Virus record (IMG/VR): IMGVR_UViG_3300008262_006132
Coordinates: 1 to 64,000 of that record
Length of the DNA: 64,000 nucleotides
Source: a virus
Reading direction: 5' to 3' (one strand)
Below the pieces are notes generated by a model that was not told where the DNA came from, did no database searches, and saw only the letters and a program-made list of their open reading frames with translations. Of the stretch, positions 1 to 9,270 are shown piece after piece (the first letter of the stretch is position 1; each line of letters begins with the position of its first letter). The translations under genes were made by a program, and so were the position numbers.

Positions 1-1
1 T

Positions 2-577
2 TTTATTAAAGAAAAAATATTAAATGTACTTAATACATTCTTGGTAAAGGCCGCTCAGATTGGATTTAAAGTTATAGAAAAGTTCAAAACTATATTTACC
101 TGGATTATAAATACAGTCTCTAAGTGGAAAGAAAAACACCCAGTACTTTATAAAGTTATTTTAATAACACTAATTACTATAATTCTACTTATGGTTTCTG
201 CATCATCTGCTTATGCTCAATCAACAGGAAAACCAGTTGAACCAGCACAGATTAATGTTGCTATTGGTTGGTTGGAACTCTTAAAGGGTAAAACAGATAT
301 CGATGTAATTGAAGTCAACAAAGCTATAGCACACTTAATTGATCTTAAAGATGGAACTATTGAAATAACTGAACTTGGGGATAAGGCTATACAAATAGCG
401 GATTCTGCTCTTGAGACATCTGGTAAGATGATTGACGAGGCTAAAACTGGACTAGATAAAGGAGATGAAAGTATCGCAAAAATGTGCCTTAATTTGATGG
501 AAAAAGGTTCACAGTACGTATCAGCATTTTACAGTAAAATTCAAGATACCGAGACAGTAAAATTAACAATGAAATGA
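2..577 (+). CDS. Partial membrane-anchored protein, function unknown
   Basis: The frame is open from the first bases of the window, so the 5' end is missing; the TTG at 41 is only an internal codon. About 190 residues are visible. An amphipathic, Lys-rich stretch precedes a strong hydrophobic segment (VILITLITIILLMV) that ends in SAYAQ, which looks like a Bacteroidetes signal-cleavage or anchor region placed inside the protein. The remaining part is predicted helical and acidic (IADSALETSGKMIDEAKTG). The stop overlaps the next start as ATGA, so the two genes are translationally coupled. I do not recognise a family. A virion or membrane role is possible but not shown. Confidence 0.6.
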   Translation, partial: FIKEKILNVLNTFLVKAAQIGFKVIEKFKTIFTWIINTVSKWKEKHPVLYKVILITLITIILLMVSASSAYAQSTGKPVEPAQINVAIGWLELLKGKTDIDVIEVNKAIAHLIDLKDGTIEITELGDKAIQIADSALETSGKMIDEAKTGLDKGDESIAKMCLNLMEKGSQYVSAFYSKIQDTETVKLTMK

Positions 578-1170
578 TGAGTCAAATAGTTTTTCACGGA
601 GATAAATTTGAGATTTCTCACGAAGAGTTAGACGATATTCTTAAAGAAATCACAGATGAGTTTTTTAATTTAGAATATGAAGTAGAAAGCTCATTACAAT
701 CATCTTTAATATACGATGATGTAAACTCGTTTGTCGTATGTTTTAATGAAAAGATTGAAAATGATGAATATTCAAACGTTCTATACTATCTAGAACCTAA
801 AATATTTAACTTGATTGAATCAATAAATTCACAGTTAAAGGAATTCAATCTCTATATTTCAGCATCAGATTTTGGGCAAACTGACGCATTCTACGAATTA
901 GTAATAACCAAAATTGGCACTACTCCAGTATTTCGACCAAGATATCAGAAGACATTAGAGAACTCTAGTGCAAGTGCCACATCCGGTGGTATGGGAGCAG
1001 TAGCAAGTCCAGGTGTATCTTCAACATCAGTTGCATCGAGCACTTCCGGTAGTGGAGATGTAACTTTTACACTACTTTCAAAACCAAGTCAAAAAATGGG
1101 TGGACCGAGTGAAGTGAGTGATTTGAGATATTTAAAAAAAGTTAAAATTAAAAGAGTCAAAGACTTTTAG
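574..1170 (+). CDS. Unknown protein with Ser/Gly-rich GMG-GSGD linker
   Basis: This 198-residue protein starts at an ATGA overlap with the preceding gene; a second ATG follows immediately. Residues 1-125 look like a compact acidic alpha/beta domain. Residues 127-165 are Ser/Gly/Ala/Thr-rich low complexity containing GMGAVASPG and GSGDV, followed by a basic tail (KKVKIKRVKDF). A similar linker with GMGGVASS and GSGDI occurs in the otherwise different protein at 56863-57696, which suggests a shared structural or assembly role. It ends 4 nt inside the convergent methylglyoxal synthase gene. No family is recognised. Confidence 0.6.
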   Translation: MMSQIVFHGDKFEISHEELDDILKEITDEFFNLEYEVESSLQSSLIYDDVNSFVVCFNEKIENDEYSNVLYYLEPKIFNLIESINSQLKEFNLYISASDFGQTDAFYELVITKIGTTPVFRPRYQKTLENSSASATSGGMGAVASPGVSSTSVASSTSGSGDVTFTLLSKPSQKMGGPSEVSDLRYLKKVKIKRVKDF

Positions 1171-1547
1171 AGACTATTCTCAAAGTATTTAACTAATCTT
1201 GACGCAGTTGAATAATTCGTCGCAATCGGAGTATCAGTAACATTACAAATTCTAAGTAACATTTGAACATCAACTTCGTGTGGATGTGAACTAAGTGGAT
1301 CTATAAAGAATACGACACAATCAATCCTTTTTTCAACAATCATTGCCGCAATTTGTGCATCACCACCAAGTGGACCCGACTTAAATTTGTTAACATCACA
1401 ACCAGCAAATTCAATGTGTTTACCAGTTGTGCCGGTTGCGAATATGTTTACGTTTTTGAAAAATTCTAATCTTTTCATTATAAAAGCAACCATATCTGCT
1501 TTCTTTTCATCGTGAGCAATTACTGCGAAATTTAATTTCTTTGACAT
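1167..1547 (-). CDS. mgsA: Methylglyoxal synthase
   Basis: This enzyme converts dihydroxyacetone phosphate to methylglyoxal and phosphate, a cytosolic bypass of lower glycolysis. At 126 residues it matches a minimal MgsA. Visible family signatures are AHD at 11-13, the phosphate-binding ATGTTG at 37-42, SGPLGGD with the catalytic Asp at 63 (Asp71 in E. coli), and PHEVDV with His90 and Asp93 (His98 and Asp101 in E. coli). All key residues are kept, so it should be active. It stands alone on the minus strand and is convergent with the 574-1170 gene. A phage copy is unusual; rebalancing sugar phosphates in the infected cell is inference. Confidence 0.93.
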   Translation of the reverse strand: MSKKLNFAVIAHDEKKADMVAFIMKRLEFFKNVNIFATGTTGKHIEFAGCDVNKFKSGPLGGDAQIAAMIVEKRIDCVVFFIDPLSSHPHEVDVQMLLRICNVTDTPIATNYSTASRLVKYFENSL

Positions 1548-1604
1548 ATTATACTTAGTTTGTTTATTGGCTTAAGTTTAAAAGAGAAAAAAAATTAAAA
1601 AAAA

Positions 1605-1635
1605 TTTGGTAATTAGAAACTTCACCTTATATTTG
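1605..1635 (+). promoter_or_regulatory. Bacteroidetes-type promoter before tRNA
   Basis: TTTG (1605-1608), a 19-nt spacer and TATATTTG (1628-1635) match the primary sigma factor consensus of Bacteroidetes (TTTG, then TAnnTTTG). It lies about 50 nt upstream of the tRNA and points toward it. It implies host-type RNA polymerase reads this unit. Confidence 0.75.
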
Positions 1636-1684
1636 TAATAAGATAATGACACACACTAAGTCAATAGCTTAGTGGATAAAAAAT

Positions 1685-1761
1685 GGTCTCGTAGCTCAGC
1701 TGGATAGAGCAGCAGATTTCTAATCTGCGGGCCAGGGGTTCGAATCCCTTCGGGACTACCA
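1685..1761 (+). tRNA. tRNA-Arg (anticodon UCU)
   Basis: A full cloverleaf folds by eye. The acceptor stem is GGTCTCG against CGGGACT with a G-U first pair, the D stem is GCTC/GAGC, and the anticodon stem GCAGA/TCTGC encloses loop TTTCTAA with anticodon TCT. A 5-nt variable loop, T stem AGGGG/CCCTT with TTCGAAT loop, discriminator A and an encoded CCA complete it. It decodes AGA, the dominant Arg codon in most genes of this window, so it probably supports phage translation. It has its own promoter and a terminator directly after it. Confidence 0.95.
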
Positions 1762-1763
1762 AC

Positions 1764-1797
1764 AAAAAGAGACACTTATAAGTGTCTCTTTTTCTTT
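1764..1797. terminator. Bidirectional terminator after tRNA
   Basis: The hairpin AGAGACACTT-AT-AAGTGTCTCT is flanked by A-run on the left and T-run on the right, so it can end the tRNA transcript on plus and the 1822-2181 gene transcript on minus. Confidence 0.85.
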
Positions 1798-1821
1798 TAT
1801 CTCAAAATGTATTAATTTATA

Positions 1822-2181
1822 TTAATCTAAATAATTTATACGTTCAGTTTGGCTAATATTTGAAATAGAATTTATTGTCTTAATTGCAGATTCTTTAGTT
1901 TCATATGTCTCACTTTTTCCGATTATTTCTCCGTTTTTAGCTTTCAATACAAAATAGGATTTGCCGTCTTTAGAGTCTCTTACTTCAAAGTTTGATGAGT
2001 CGCTAGCATTTAATTTTACAGAATCAATTCCAGTTATAACTCCATTTTTATTTTTATACGATTCAGATATTAGTACAATTTCACCGTTTGCCGCTTTTAG
2101 TATAAAGTACCATTCACCGCTAACGTTCTTTTTTACTTCGTATTTGCTTCTTCCAAAAATTGATTTTAATGTTTCAAACAT
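1822..2181 (-). CDS. YegP/DUF1508-type double-repeat protein
   Basis: This 119-residue protein holds two copies of the short beta-rich unit known from the YegP (DUF1508) family. The first is around residues 18-58 (GEWYFILKAANGEIVLISE) and the second around 67-107 (GKSYFVLKAKNGEIIGKSE), followed by the usual T-x-x-SA-x-x-I helix. The biochemical role of the family is not established. It lies in a minus-strand run with the membrane protein genes at 2198-3116. The start is the ATG at 2181. Confidence 0.8.
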   Translation of the reverse strand: MFETLKSIFGRSKYEVKKNVSGEWYFILKAANGEIVLISESYKNKNGVITGIDSVKLNASDSSNFEVRDSKDGKSYFVLKAKNGEIIGKSETYETKESAIKTINSISNISQTERINYLD

Positions 2182-2197
2182 GATTTTAATTTATTTT

Positions 2198-2524
2198 TTA
2201 ATTTAAAATTTCCTCTGCCCATACTTTTACGCTTTCGATATTCATATCGTGTTTAGCAGCTAGATTTCCTAATTTTATGCCTGTGAGTAAATGAAGTATT
2301 GCTCCCACAAATGCCAAAGTCATTGCTGGTATCCATAAGATAATATTTGTCCACATAGAAATTGGAGAAGTTTCACCATCTATAACTGTATCCACAAAGG
2401 CAATTAAAAATGAAATCCCTAGAATCCACTTTATGGCTGGAATTATTTTTCTAAGTTTACTAAACTTATTGTATACTTTTAAGATCACAGATGATTTGAT
2501 ATCATTTTGAAGTTCAATACTCAT
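2198..2524 (-). CDS. Small membrane protein, two helices
   Basis: This 108-residue protein has two hydrophobic helices (around IKWILGISFLIAFV and IILWIPAMTLAFVGAIL) separated by a short polar loop, with charged ends. It sits between two minus-strand genes and likely shares their transcript. No family is recognised. A role in the host inner membrane is inferred from the helices only. Confidence 0.6.
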   Translation of the reverse strand: MSIELQNDIKSSVILKVYNKFSKLRKIIPAIKWILGISFLIAFVDTVIDGETSPISMWTNIILWIPAMTLAFVGAILHLLTGIKLGNLAAKHDMNIESVKVWAEEILN

Positions 2525-2588
2525 AAAATTTTGGTAATTTTACTGTATATATTCAAAATAAAACTCTTTATTGTCGATTTTTTAAAAA

Positions 2589-3116
2589 TTACTGGTATTT
2601 CTTAAAAGACTTTATTAAAGACTCTACATTAGTGTAGTTGTAACAATGTAAATAATTTTTAAAAGCATCAATTACTTTTTTTGGTTTTCTTGAAGTATCT
2701 TCCAGTAAATTAATGTAATACCCGATGTACAGAAAAAGTTCCTTTTCGTGTATTAGACCACTTTCAATATAGATTTGAAAGGTAGATATTCTGTCAAAAA
2801 ACTTATCAAATATATCTCTAAGATTTGCCTCCCAGAGTTCATAGTTATTTTTCTCACCATGTGTTTTAAGGACTTCTGCAAGTTTTTCATCACTTACAAT
2901 TACATCTTCTCCTCTGATGTTTATTTTTCTAACGTTCCAATCTAATATTTGATAAACTATTTTAGTGTCTGGATCGTTTTGAAAATCTTTAATTTCTTTC
3001 GCTAGAAACTCTGATTTTTTCCACTTTAGACTTTGGATATATTCCCAAACTATTTTTATAAATGTTAAAAGTCCAACAAACGGCAAGAATTTTATTATAA
3101 TCTCAATCGTATTCAT
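2589..3116 (-). CDS. Unknown protein with N-terminal membrane helix
   Basis: I place the start at the ATG at 3116 (MNTIEIIIKFLPFVGLL) because TATATA ends exactly 4 nt before it, the spacing seen at many genes here; an upstream ATG at 3161 would add 15 Lys/Phe-rich residues. The protein is 175 residues. It has one N-terminal hydrophobic helix and then a long helical, charged domain (FDKFFDRISTFQIYIESGL). No family is recognised. It is the first gene of the minus-strand group running down to 1822. Confidence 0.6.
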   Translation of the reverse strand: MNTIEIIIKFLPFVGLLTFIKIVWEYIQSLKWKKSEFLAKEIKDFQNDPDTKIVYQILDWNVRKINIRGEDVIVSDEKLAEVLKTHGEKNNYELWEANLRDIFDKFFDRISTFQIYIESGLIHEKELFLYIGYYINLLEDTSRKPKKVIDAFKNYLHCYNYTNVESLIKSFKKYQ

Positions 3117-3120
3117 AGAG

Positions 3121-3126
3121 TATATA
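3121..3126 (-). promoter_or_regulatory. TATATA box, 4 nt before ATG at 3116
   Basis: The gap is ctct on the coding strand. It decides the start of the 2589-3116 gene and would drive the minus-strand group below it. Confidence 0.5.
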
Positions 3127-3225
3127 TCTTTTTTAAATTTTTTTTCAAATTTTTTAAACAAATTATCTCACTTGGATATAATAATTCGTCAAACGATAAA
3201 TTTTATTTAAAATCAAAAACAAAGT

Positions 3226-3501
3226 ATGGTAAATCAAATTAAACCCTTGGGTGACAGGGTTCTGGTGGAACCCGCCCCAACAGAAGAAAAAACATCAAGT
3301 GGTATCATTATTCCTGATACTGCAAAAGAAAAACCACAACGTGGTCGAGTGGTAGCCGTAGGTGGTGGAAAGAAAGATGATCCTCTTACCGTAAAGACCG
3401 GAGACAGTGTACTGTTCGGAAAGTTTTCTGGAACAGAATTTAAATTCGAGGGAAAAGACTACCTCATTATGAAAGAGTCTGATATTTACGCAATCATCTA
3501 A
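3226..3501 (+). CDS. groES: Co-chaperonin GroES
   Basis: The product caps the GroEL folding chamber as a heptameric ring. At 91 residues it has the standard cpn10 length and layout: [12 protein letters not shown] at 5-16, the mobile loop [11 protein letters not shown] with the GroEL-binding tripeptide, [10 protein letters not shown], and the C-terminal [12 protein letters not shown]. It is 21 nt upstream of groEL in the usual order, so it is a complete bacterial-type operon and not a divergent phage gp31-like cochaperonin. Arg is written partly with CGT or CGA, unlike most neighbours. Confidence 0.97.
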   Translation: MVNQIKPLGDRVLVEPAPTEEKTSSGIIIPDTAKEKPQRGRVVAVGGGKKDDPLTVKTGDSVLFGKFSGTEFKFEGKDYLIMKESDIYAII

Positions 3502-3510
3502 AAAATCTAA

Positions 3511-5145
<1,635 letters not shown>

Positions 5146-5168
5146 GATTCTAACTTTACAAACTAAGA

Positions 5169-5199
5169 AAGAACCACCTAATGGTGGTTCTTTTTTTTT
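5169..5199 (+). terminator. Terminator of groESL
   Basis: Hairpin GAACCACC-TAAT-GGTGGTTC (5171-5190) followed by nine T residues, 25 nt after the groEL stop. Confidence 0.9.
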
Positions 5200-5209
5200 A
5201 TAAACCTAA

Positions 5210-5215
5210 TATATA
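5210..5215 (+). promoter_or_regulatory. TATATA box, 5 nt before ATG at 5221
   Basis: Follows the groESL terminator directly, so it should begin a new transcript for the 5221 gene. Confidence 0.5.
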
Positions 5216-5220
5216 ATATT

Positions 5221-5706
5221 ATGAAATTTACAATTTTGAAAGGATCACACTATTCAGACCAATTTTTATATAAGTCTATTAATTTTTTAAATCTAAGTAG
5301 TATACTAACCTTCAAAGTTAATTTTGATAAATCTTGTATCTACAATTTGAATTCACCAGATCAATTGGATATTAATAAACTATTTGGATTCTCAAATGGT
5401 TTTAATCATCATAAGTACTCTGCTAGATTTGGTTGGAATTCAGAGGGTGACAAGATAAATATATTCTCTTATGTTTATGACAGCGGTAAGAGAAAATCAA
5501 ATCTTATATCAAAGATTGAGACTGATAGATACTACAAGATGGCTATAATTGATGATAATACAAATTGGATTTTTGCAATTGATAATTATTGTACGATGGT
5601 TCCAAAATCGGAGAAATTCAAGATAGGATATAAACTGTGGCCTTACTTCGGTGGTAATAACACTGCACCTCAGGATCTTTCAATTAATATGATAGGATTT
5701 GATTAA
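5221..5706 (+). CDS. Unknown protein, beta-rich
   Basis: This 161-residue protein is rich in aromatic and Asn residues (FGFSNGFNHHKYSARFGWNSEGD, shortened here as FNHHKYSARFGWNSEGD) and ends near LWPYFGGNNTAPQDLSINM. The pattern of alternating hydrophobics suggests a beta-sandwich fold of the carbohydrate-binding or jelly-roll kind, but I cannot assign a family. No signal peptide is seen. It has its own TATATA box and is followed after 12 nt by the 5719 gene. Confidence 0.6.
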   Translation: MKFTILKGSHYSDQFLYKSINFLNLSSILTFKVNFDKSCIYNLNSPDQLDINKLFGFSNGFNHHKYSARFGWNSEGDKINIFSYVYDSGKRKSNLISKIETDRYYKMAIIDDNTNWIFAIDNYCTMVPKSEKFKIGYKLWPYFGGNNTAPQDLSINMIGFD

Positions 5707-5712
5707 TATATA
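5707..5712 (+). promoter_or_regulatory. TATATA box, 6 nt before ATG at 5719
   Basis: It overlaps the stop codon of the 5221-5706 gene and precedes a gene with a capsid-targeting-like leader. Confidence 0.45.
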
Positions 5713-5718
5713 GATAAG

Positions 5719-6141
5719 ATGAAACATCTTAAAAAGTTCAATGAATCTAAATATGATATAGAGTTGTTTGAAGAAATTCTTCAATACGTTAATGATCTAT
5801 CTTTAGATTTTGTAGATTTAGGTTTAGAATGTCAAGTCAAGAAATCTTCACTTCCAGGCTCTGTTTCACCAGAATTAAATCTAAATAGAAGAGCTATTTT
5901 ACCTTATACAATCTTGGTGGAAATCATTGATACTAGTTATGGATTTTCAATAAATCGAGATGAATTTAATTCTATAGTAAAAGCTATCAAAGACTACGTT
6001 GAATCTCAAGGATGTAACTTTTTTGTCTCAAGATACGATGAGCATGAAAACTACTACCTAAATGATATAGGTTATACTACCTTTGATGATTATTTGAAAG
6101 AACAAGGAAACTTCTATGGTTTTGAAATTAGAATATTCTAA
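5719..6141 (+). CDS. Unknown protein with capsid-targeting-like leader
   Basis: The 140-residue product begins MKHLKKFNESKYD, one of the clearest examples of the recurring leader described in the findings. After the leader comes a small acidic alpha/beta domain with a conserved-looking helix (EFNSIVKAIKDYVESQG) and a C-terminal YGFEIRIF strand. The same general size and pattern (leader followed by a 100-150 residue alpha/beta domain ending in an ELRI-like strand) is seen in the 6389-6811 gene, so the two may be distant relatives. Function unknown. Confidence 0.65.
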   Translation: MKHLKKFNESKYDIELFEEILQYVNDLSLDFVDLGLECQVKKSSLPGSVSPELNLNRRAILPYTILVEIIDTSYGFSINRDEFNSIVKAIKDYVESQGCNFFVSRYDEHENYYLNDIGYTTFDDYLKEQGNFYGFEIRIF

Positions 6142-6392
6142 TTACAAGTATCACACTCTTCAGAGTCATTTTCCTGTTCTGTATCAAAATCAAATCCTAG
6201 ATTCACAAGTTCGGCCATTACTCCATCTATCATTGACAAGTCAGCTCCATTTTCTTTCATAAACATTTCGAAGTTAGAGGGTGATATCATTTCACCTGCA
6301 GCTCTTTTAGCTTGAAGTTTTGGTAGTAGATCATTTGCAATATCCACTGCTAGATCAAAATCAACCATTTCATTAAATCTTTTTATTCTCAT
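6138..6392 (-). CDS. Small acidic protein with leader
   Basis: The start is the ATG at 6392, which overlaps the stop of the upstream 6389-6811 gene as ATGA; a longer reading to 6434 would run inside that gene. The 84-residue product begins MRIKRFNEMVDFD, another leader of the MKxIKxFNE type, and ends with an acidic CDTCN tail carrying two Cys. It is predicted to be helical (LAVDIANDLLPKLQAKR). Function unknown. Confidence 0.6.
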   Translation of the reverse strand: MRIKRFNEMVDFDLAVDIANDLLPKLQAKRAAGEMISPSNFEMFMKENGADLSMIDGVMAELVNLGFDFDTEQENDSEECDTCN

Positions 6393-6811
6393 TTTGTTAT
6401 TTTTATTTTTATACCAGATGTTATAAAGTTCCACGAATCTAATTTCATGTGTATATCTCCCATTGAAGCTGAAAATCCTAATTTTCTAAATCTTACCATG
6501 TAGGGTATTAATTTGTCTTTAATTTTATTTGTAAGAAAGTGAGCGGCGTCTCTATCGACTAGACTATCAGTCTGACCTATAGTTCTAATGTCTATGTGTG
6601 CTTCAAATATCTTGCCTCTATAAGGATGTAATGTATTTAATCTAGAAGTCAAAGGTCCGGTCATCTCACTTGTAGATTTGACATCCTCTAAATTCAAATC
6701 ATCAACAATATCACGATATAAATCTTTGATATCATTTAACTCATCTTCGGCAAATGCCAAATCATTTTTTTCCTGACTTTCAAATGATTCATATTTTTTT
6801 ATAAACTTCAT
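6389..6811 (-). CDS. Unknown protein with capsid-targeting-like leader
   Basis: The ATG at 6811 is chosen because TATATATA ends 4 nt upstream and the resulting N terminus, MKFIKKYESFESQEK, is a typical leader; the frame is open to 6859 but that extension is unlikely. The 140-residue product has a helical region (DELNDIKDLYRDIVDDL) and then an alpha/beta domain with AHIDIRTIGQTDSLVDRDAAHF and a final strand IKIKITK. It is coupled to the 6138-6392 gene. Function unknown. Confidence 0.65.
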   Translation of the reverse strand: MKFIKKYESFESQEKNDLAFAEDELNDIKDLYRDIVDDLNLEDVKSTSEMTGPLTSRLNTLHPYRGKIFEAHIDIRTIGQTDSLVDRDAAHFLTNKIKDKLIPYMVRFRKLGFSASMGDIHMKLDSWNFITSGIKIKITK

Positions 6812-6815
6812 AGTG

Positions 6816-6823
6816 TATATATA
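6816..6823 (-). promoter_or_regulatory. TATATATA box, 4 nt before ATG at 6811
   Basis: Gap cact on the coding strand; drives the two-gene unit 6811-6138. Confidence 0.55.
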
Positions 6824-6848
6824 AAATAATTTCATATATTTGTAATTA

Positions 6849-7772
6849 ATGAATAACATTGGATACTGTTGTATAAATATTTCGATTAATTCTAATCTAA
6901 GTAAGAAGGATCAAATTTCTGTTAATAGAGGAATGGTTAAAAAGACATTTGAATCTAAAGGTCTGAAATATGTTTCAGAATTAACAATTAAAAATATTGA
7001 TGATCTCAAAAAGATACTAGAGTGGAATCTTAAAAATAATATTTATGTTTATAGGATGTCAAGTGACATGTTTCCATGTTTAGGATTCTATAAAATCAAA
7101 GATTTACCAAACTATAATTTAATATGTAGAAAATTAAAAGAGTGTGGTGATTTTGCTAAGAAAAACTCATTCAGACTATCTTTTCACCCTTCACACTTTT
7201 GTATAATAGCAAGTGAGAATCAAAGAGTCATTGATAATGCTATTGATGAACTTAATAAACATGCTGAAATCATGGACATAATGGGACTTGATCAGACCAC
7301 ATTTTATCCAATTAATATACACATTGGTACTACAAAACCATCACTCACTGATGCTACCCGTAAGTTTTGTGAGAGTTTTCAACTACTTTCCGAATCTTGT
7401 AAGAAAAGGTTAACTGTTGAAAATGATGATAGTCCTAATCAATACTCTGTAAAGTTTCTATATGAAAATGTTTATAAAGTAATTGGTATTCCGATTGTAT
7501 TTGATCAACACCACTTTAACTACGGACCACAAGATCAAACTATGGAAGAAGCTTTAAAACTAGCACATTCAACTTGGAATACAAGATGTCTAACACATAT
7601 GAGTTCTTCGAAACTAATTGAAGATGTTAAAGGTGTTGCAACTGCTCATGCTGATTATATCTACGAAGAAATAAAAACATTCGGATTGGATTTTGACATT
7701 GAAATTGAAGCAAAGGCCAAAGATCTAGCAGTATTGAAATATAGAAAAGAGTTCCAACTTGTAAAATCATAA
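6849..7772 (+). CDS. uvdE: UV damage endonuclease UvdE
   Basis: The 307-residue product matches the UvdE family, TIM-barrel metal-dependent endonucleases that nick DNA 5' to UV photoproducts and other lesions. Seen: the opening IGYCCINISI, the helix before ILEWNLKNNIYVYRMSSDMFP, SFHPSHF with metal-ligand His, NIHIG, the ligand-bearing TVENDD, and FDQHHFNYG. Length is normal for the family. TATATTTG lies about 6 nt before the ATG, so a host-type promoter may act very close to the start. The role in repairing phage DNA is inferred from the family. Confidence 0.93.
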   Translation: MNNIGYCCINISINSNLSKKDQISVNRGMVKKTFESKGLKYVSELTIKNIDDLKKILEWNLKNNIYVYRMSSDMFPCLGFYKIKDLPNYNLICRKLKECGDFAKKNSFRLSFHPSHFCIIASENQRVIDNAIDELNKHAEIMDIMGLDQTTFYPINIHIGTTKPSLTDATRKFCESFQLLSESCKKRLTVENDDSPNQYSVKFLYENVYKVIGIPIVFDQHHFNYGPQDQTMEEALKLAHSTWNTRCLTHMSSSKLIEDVKGVATAHADYIYEEIKTFGLDFDIEIEAKAKDLAVLKYRKEFQLVKS

Positions 7773-7782
7773 ATACGATACA

Positions 7783-8001
7783 ATGAGTTCAGTATTAAAC
7801 AATTGCATTAATAATGCAAAATCAGATGGCAGTGAAAGAATCTTAAATACAGATGTCTGTATTAGAGTAGTTCATAATCTTTATAATAAGAGTATCGATT
7901 TACATCTAAACTATGATACTAATCTTCAACAGATTATTACACTTAATGAAGAACAGACAATTTTTTTGATAGATGAGTTATTAAAAGAAAAAGAGAGTTA
8001 A
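7783..8001 (+). CDS. Small unknown protein
   Basis: A 72-residue acidic protein (LNNCINNAKSDGSERI, then SIDLHLNYDTNLQQIITL and a C-terminal helix TIFLIDELLKEKES). It follows uvdE by 10 nt and likely shares its transcript; the terminator hairpin begins within its last codons. No family recognised. Confidence 0.55.
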   Translation: MSSVLNNCINNAKSDGSERILNTDVCIRVVHNLYNKSIDLHLNYDTNLQQIITLNEEQTIFLIDELLKEKES

Positions 8002-8016
8002 AAACTCTCTTTTTTA
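7990..8016. terminator. Bidirectional terminator between convergent genes
   Basis: AGAGAGTT-AAA-AACTCTCT with T-run to the right and A-run to the left. It overlaps the 3' ends of the genes at 7783-8001 and 7998-8201. Confidence 0.8.
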
Positions 8017-8201
8017 ATTTCTTCTAGAATCCCCTTGTATTCAGATAAAATTTTATCATACAAAGGTTCGTCAAAAGTTTTCATAAGATTAATCATTTTT
8101 CCAATTCCAGAGTCCTTCGGTAATAGTTGACGACTTTGGATTTGTTTCATCTTTGAATAGATTTCACGTTCTAGTTTAATGAGGTCTTTTTCACTGGCCA
8201 T
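7998..8201 (-). CDS. Small helical unknown protein
   Basis: A 67-residue, largely helical protein (KDLIKLEREIYSKMKQIQ) with a central DSGIGKMINLMKTF. It converges with the 7783 gene, overlapping by 4 nt. TATATTTG occurs about 16 nt upstream of its ATG. Function unknown. Confidence 0.55.
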   Translation of the reverse strand: MASEKDLIKLEREIYSKMKQIQSRQLLPKDSGIGKMINLMKTFDEPLYDKILSEYKGILEEIKKESF

Positions 8202-8281
8202 GTTTTGTATTTTTTACAAATATAGTGAAAATAAACTTTGTTTCGAATTTTTGATATAAATAACTAAAAATAAATTATATT

Positions 8282-8635
8282 ATGATCAAAAATCTTTTTA
8301 CTTTAAAAAACTTAGGTTGGCTTTTAACTGCAGTTGTTGTTTATATGCTTGGAATGGCCGGTGTATCTAAAGTTACTGGCTCAGAAGAAATGATACAGGT
8401 GTTTACACTTTTCAATCTTCAAGATTATATGATGTGGGTAGGTGTTGCTGAAATCGTATCAGTGCTCTTACTTATCTATCCAAAAACATCTATGTTCGGC
8501 GCACTCGCAATTACTTCAATTATGTCTGCTGCGATTGGTCAACACCTTTCTTGTCTTGCTGGAGCAGGAGTTATAGCACCTACTGTGATTTCGGTCCTTG
8601 CTTGGTCAGCACATTGTTTGAGAAGATATTGTTAA
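8282..8635 (+). CDS. DoxX-like membrane protein
   Basis: The 117-residue product has four hydrophobic helices (WLLTAVVVYMLGMAGVSK, YMMWVGVAEIVSVLLLIY, FGALAITSIMSAAIGQHL, VIAPTVISVLAWSAH). The G-x-AG-x-SK turn in helix 1 and the overall plan match small DoxX/DUF4870-type families, whose roles are poorly defined and include respiratory or redox membrane functions. It lies 17 nt before a lipoprotein gene and is probably co-transcribed with it. A role in changing the host inner membrane is inference. Confidence 0.65.
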   Translation: MIKNLFTLKNLGWLLTAVVVYMLGMAGVSKVTGSEEMIQVFTLFNLQDYMMWVGVAEIVSVLLLIYPKTSMFGALAITSIMSAAIGQHLSCLAGAGVIAPTVISVLAWSAHCLRRYC

Positions 8636-8652
8636 TTAAAAAAGTTAAAAAC

Positions 8653-9225
8653 ATGAAATTAAAATTCTTAATTTTTATTGCTATCGTTTTAACGACTGTT
8701 TCTTGTAGTAAGAAAAAGAAGACTACCGAAACACAACCTAAACCGGTTGGTGAAGTTGTTATTAATGAGTATTGCTCAGGAGATCAATACTACAGTACAA
8801 AAGATGCATTTCGCTCAACTGCAACTGGTGAGAGCCTAGATAGAGAAACTGCTAAGAAGAAAGCTCGTTCAAATGCTTCATCGGAACTTGCAAAAACAAT
8901 AAGTGCTACTCTTAAAATTGTCGGAGATAATTATGTCAATTCTACTGAATTCAACAACAAAGAAGAAGTGACAGAAACATTTCAAGAAATGGCTAGAACA
9001 GTTGTTGATCAAGAGATCAGAGGATGTGTTGAGATTTGTGAGAAACTTACACAGCGTCCTGATGGTGTTTATGTGAGTTATGTTGCACTTGAACTTTCTG
9101 GTTCTAAAATTGCAGACTCCTATAGTAATTCACTTTCTCAAAATGAGAAGTTAAAGGCAGATTACAATTATGAAAAGTTCAAACAAACATTTGAACAGGA
9201 AATGGAAAAGACAACTAAACGTTAA
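8653..9225 (+). CDS. Lipoprotein, LPP20-like
   Basis: I start at the ATG at 8653 (MKLKFLIFIAIVLTTVSCSKKKK); a longer frame from 8551 would overlap the DoxX-like gene. The N terminus is a classic lipoprotein signal with lipobox TVSC. The mature 170-residue part contains KKKARSNASSELAKTISATL and EMARTVVDQEIRGC, the helix-turn pattern of LPP20/FlgT-N-like domains. It should be anchored in the host envelope; a part in superinfection exclusion or cell-surface change is possible but unproven. A terminator follows. Confidence 0.75.
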   Translation: MKLKFLIFIAIVLTTVSCSKKKKTTETQPKPVGEVVINEYCSGDQYYSTKDAFRSTATGESLDRETAKKKARSNASSELAKTISATLKIVGDNYVNSTEFNNKEEVTETFQEMARTVVDQEIRGCVEICEKLTQRPDGVYVSYVALELSGSKIADSYSNSLSQNEKLKADYNYEKFKQTFEQEMEKTTKR

Positions 9226-9230
9226 TTTTA

Positions 9231-9256
9231 AAAACCTCTCAATTGAGAGGTTTTTT
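9231..9256 (+). terminator. Terminator
   Basis: Perfect palindrome AACCTCTCAATTGAGAGGTT (9233-9252) followed by T-run, just after the lipoprotein gene. Confidence 0.85.
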
Positions 9257-9270
9257 TATTTATTTTTTAA

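Noticed and set aside
8282-9225. Frameshift or fusion between the DoxX-like and lipoprotein frames
   Set aside because: The overlap is only a result of extending the second frame upstream. A proper ATG at 8653 with a lipoprotein signal separates the two genes.
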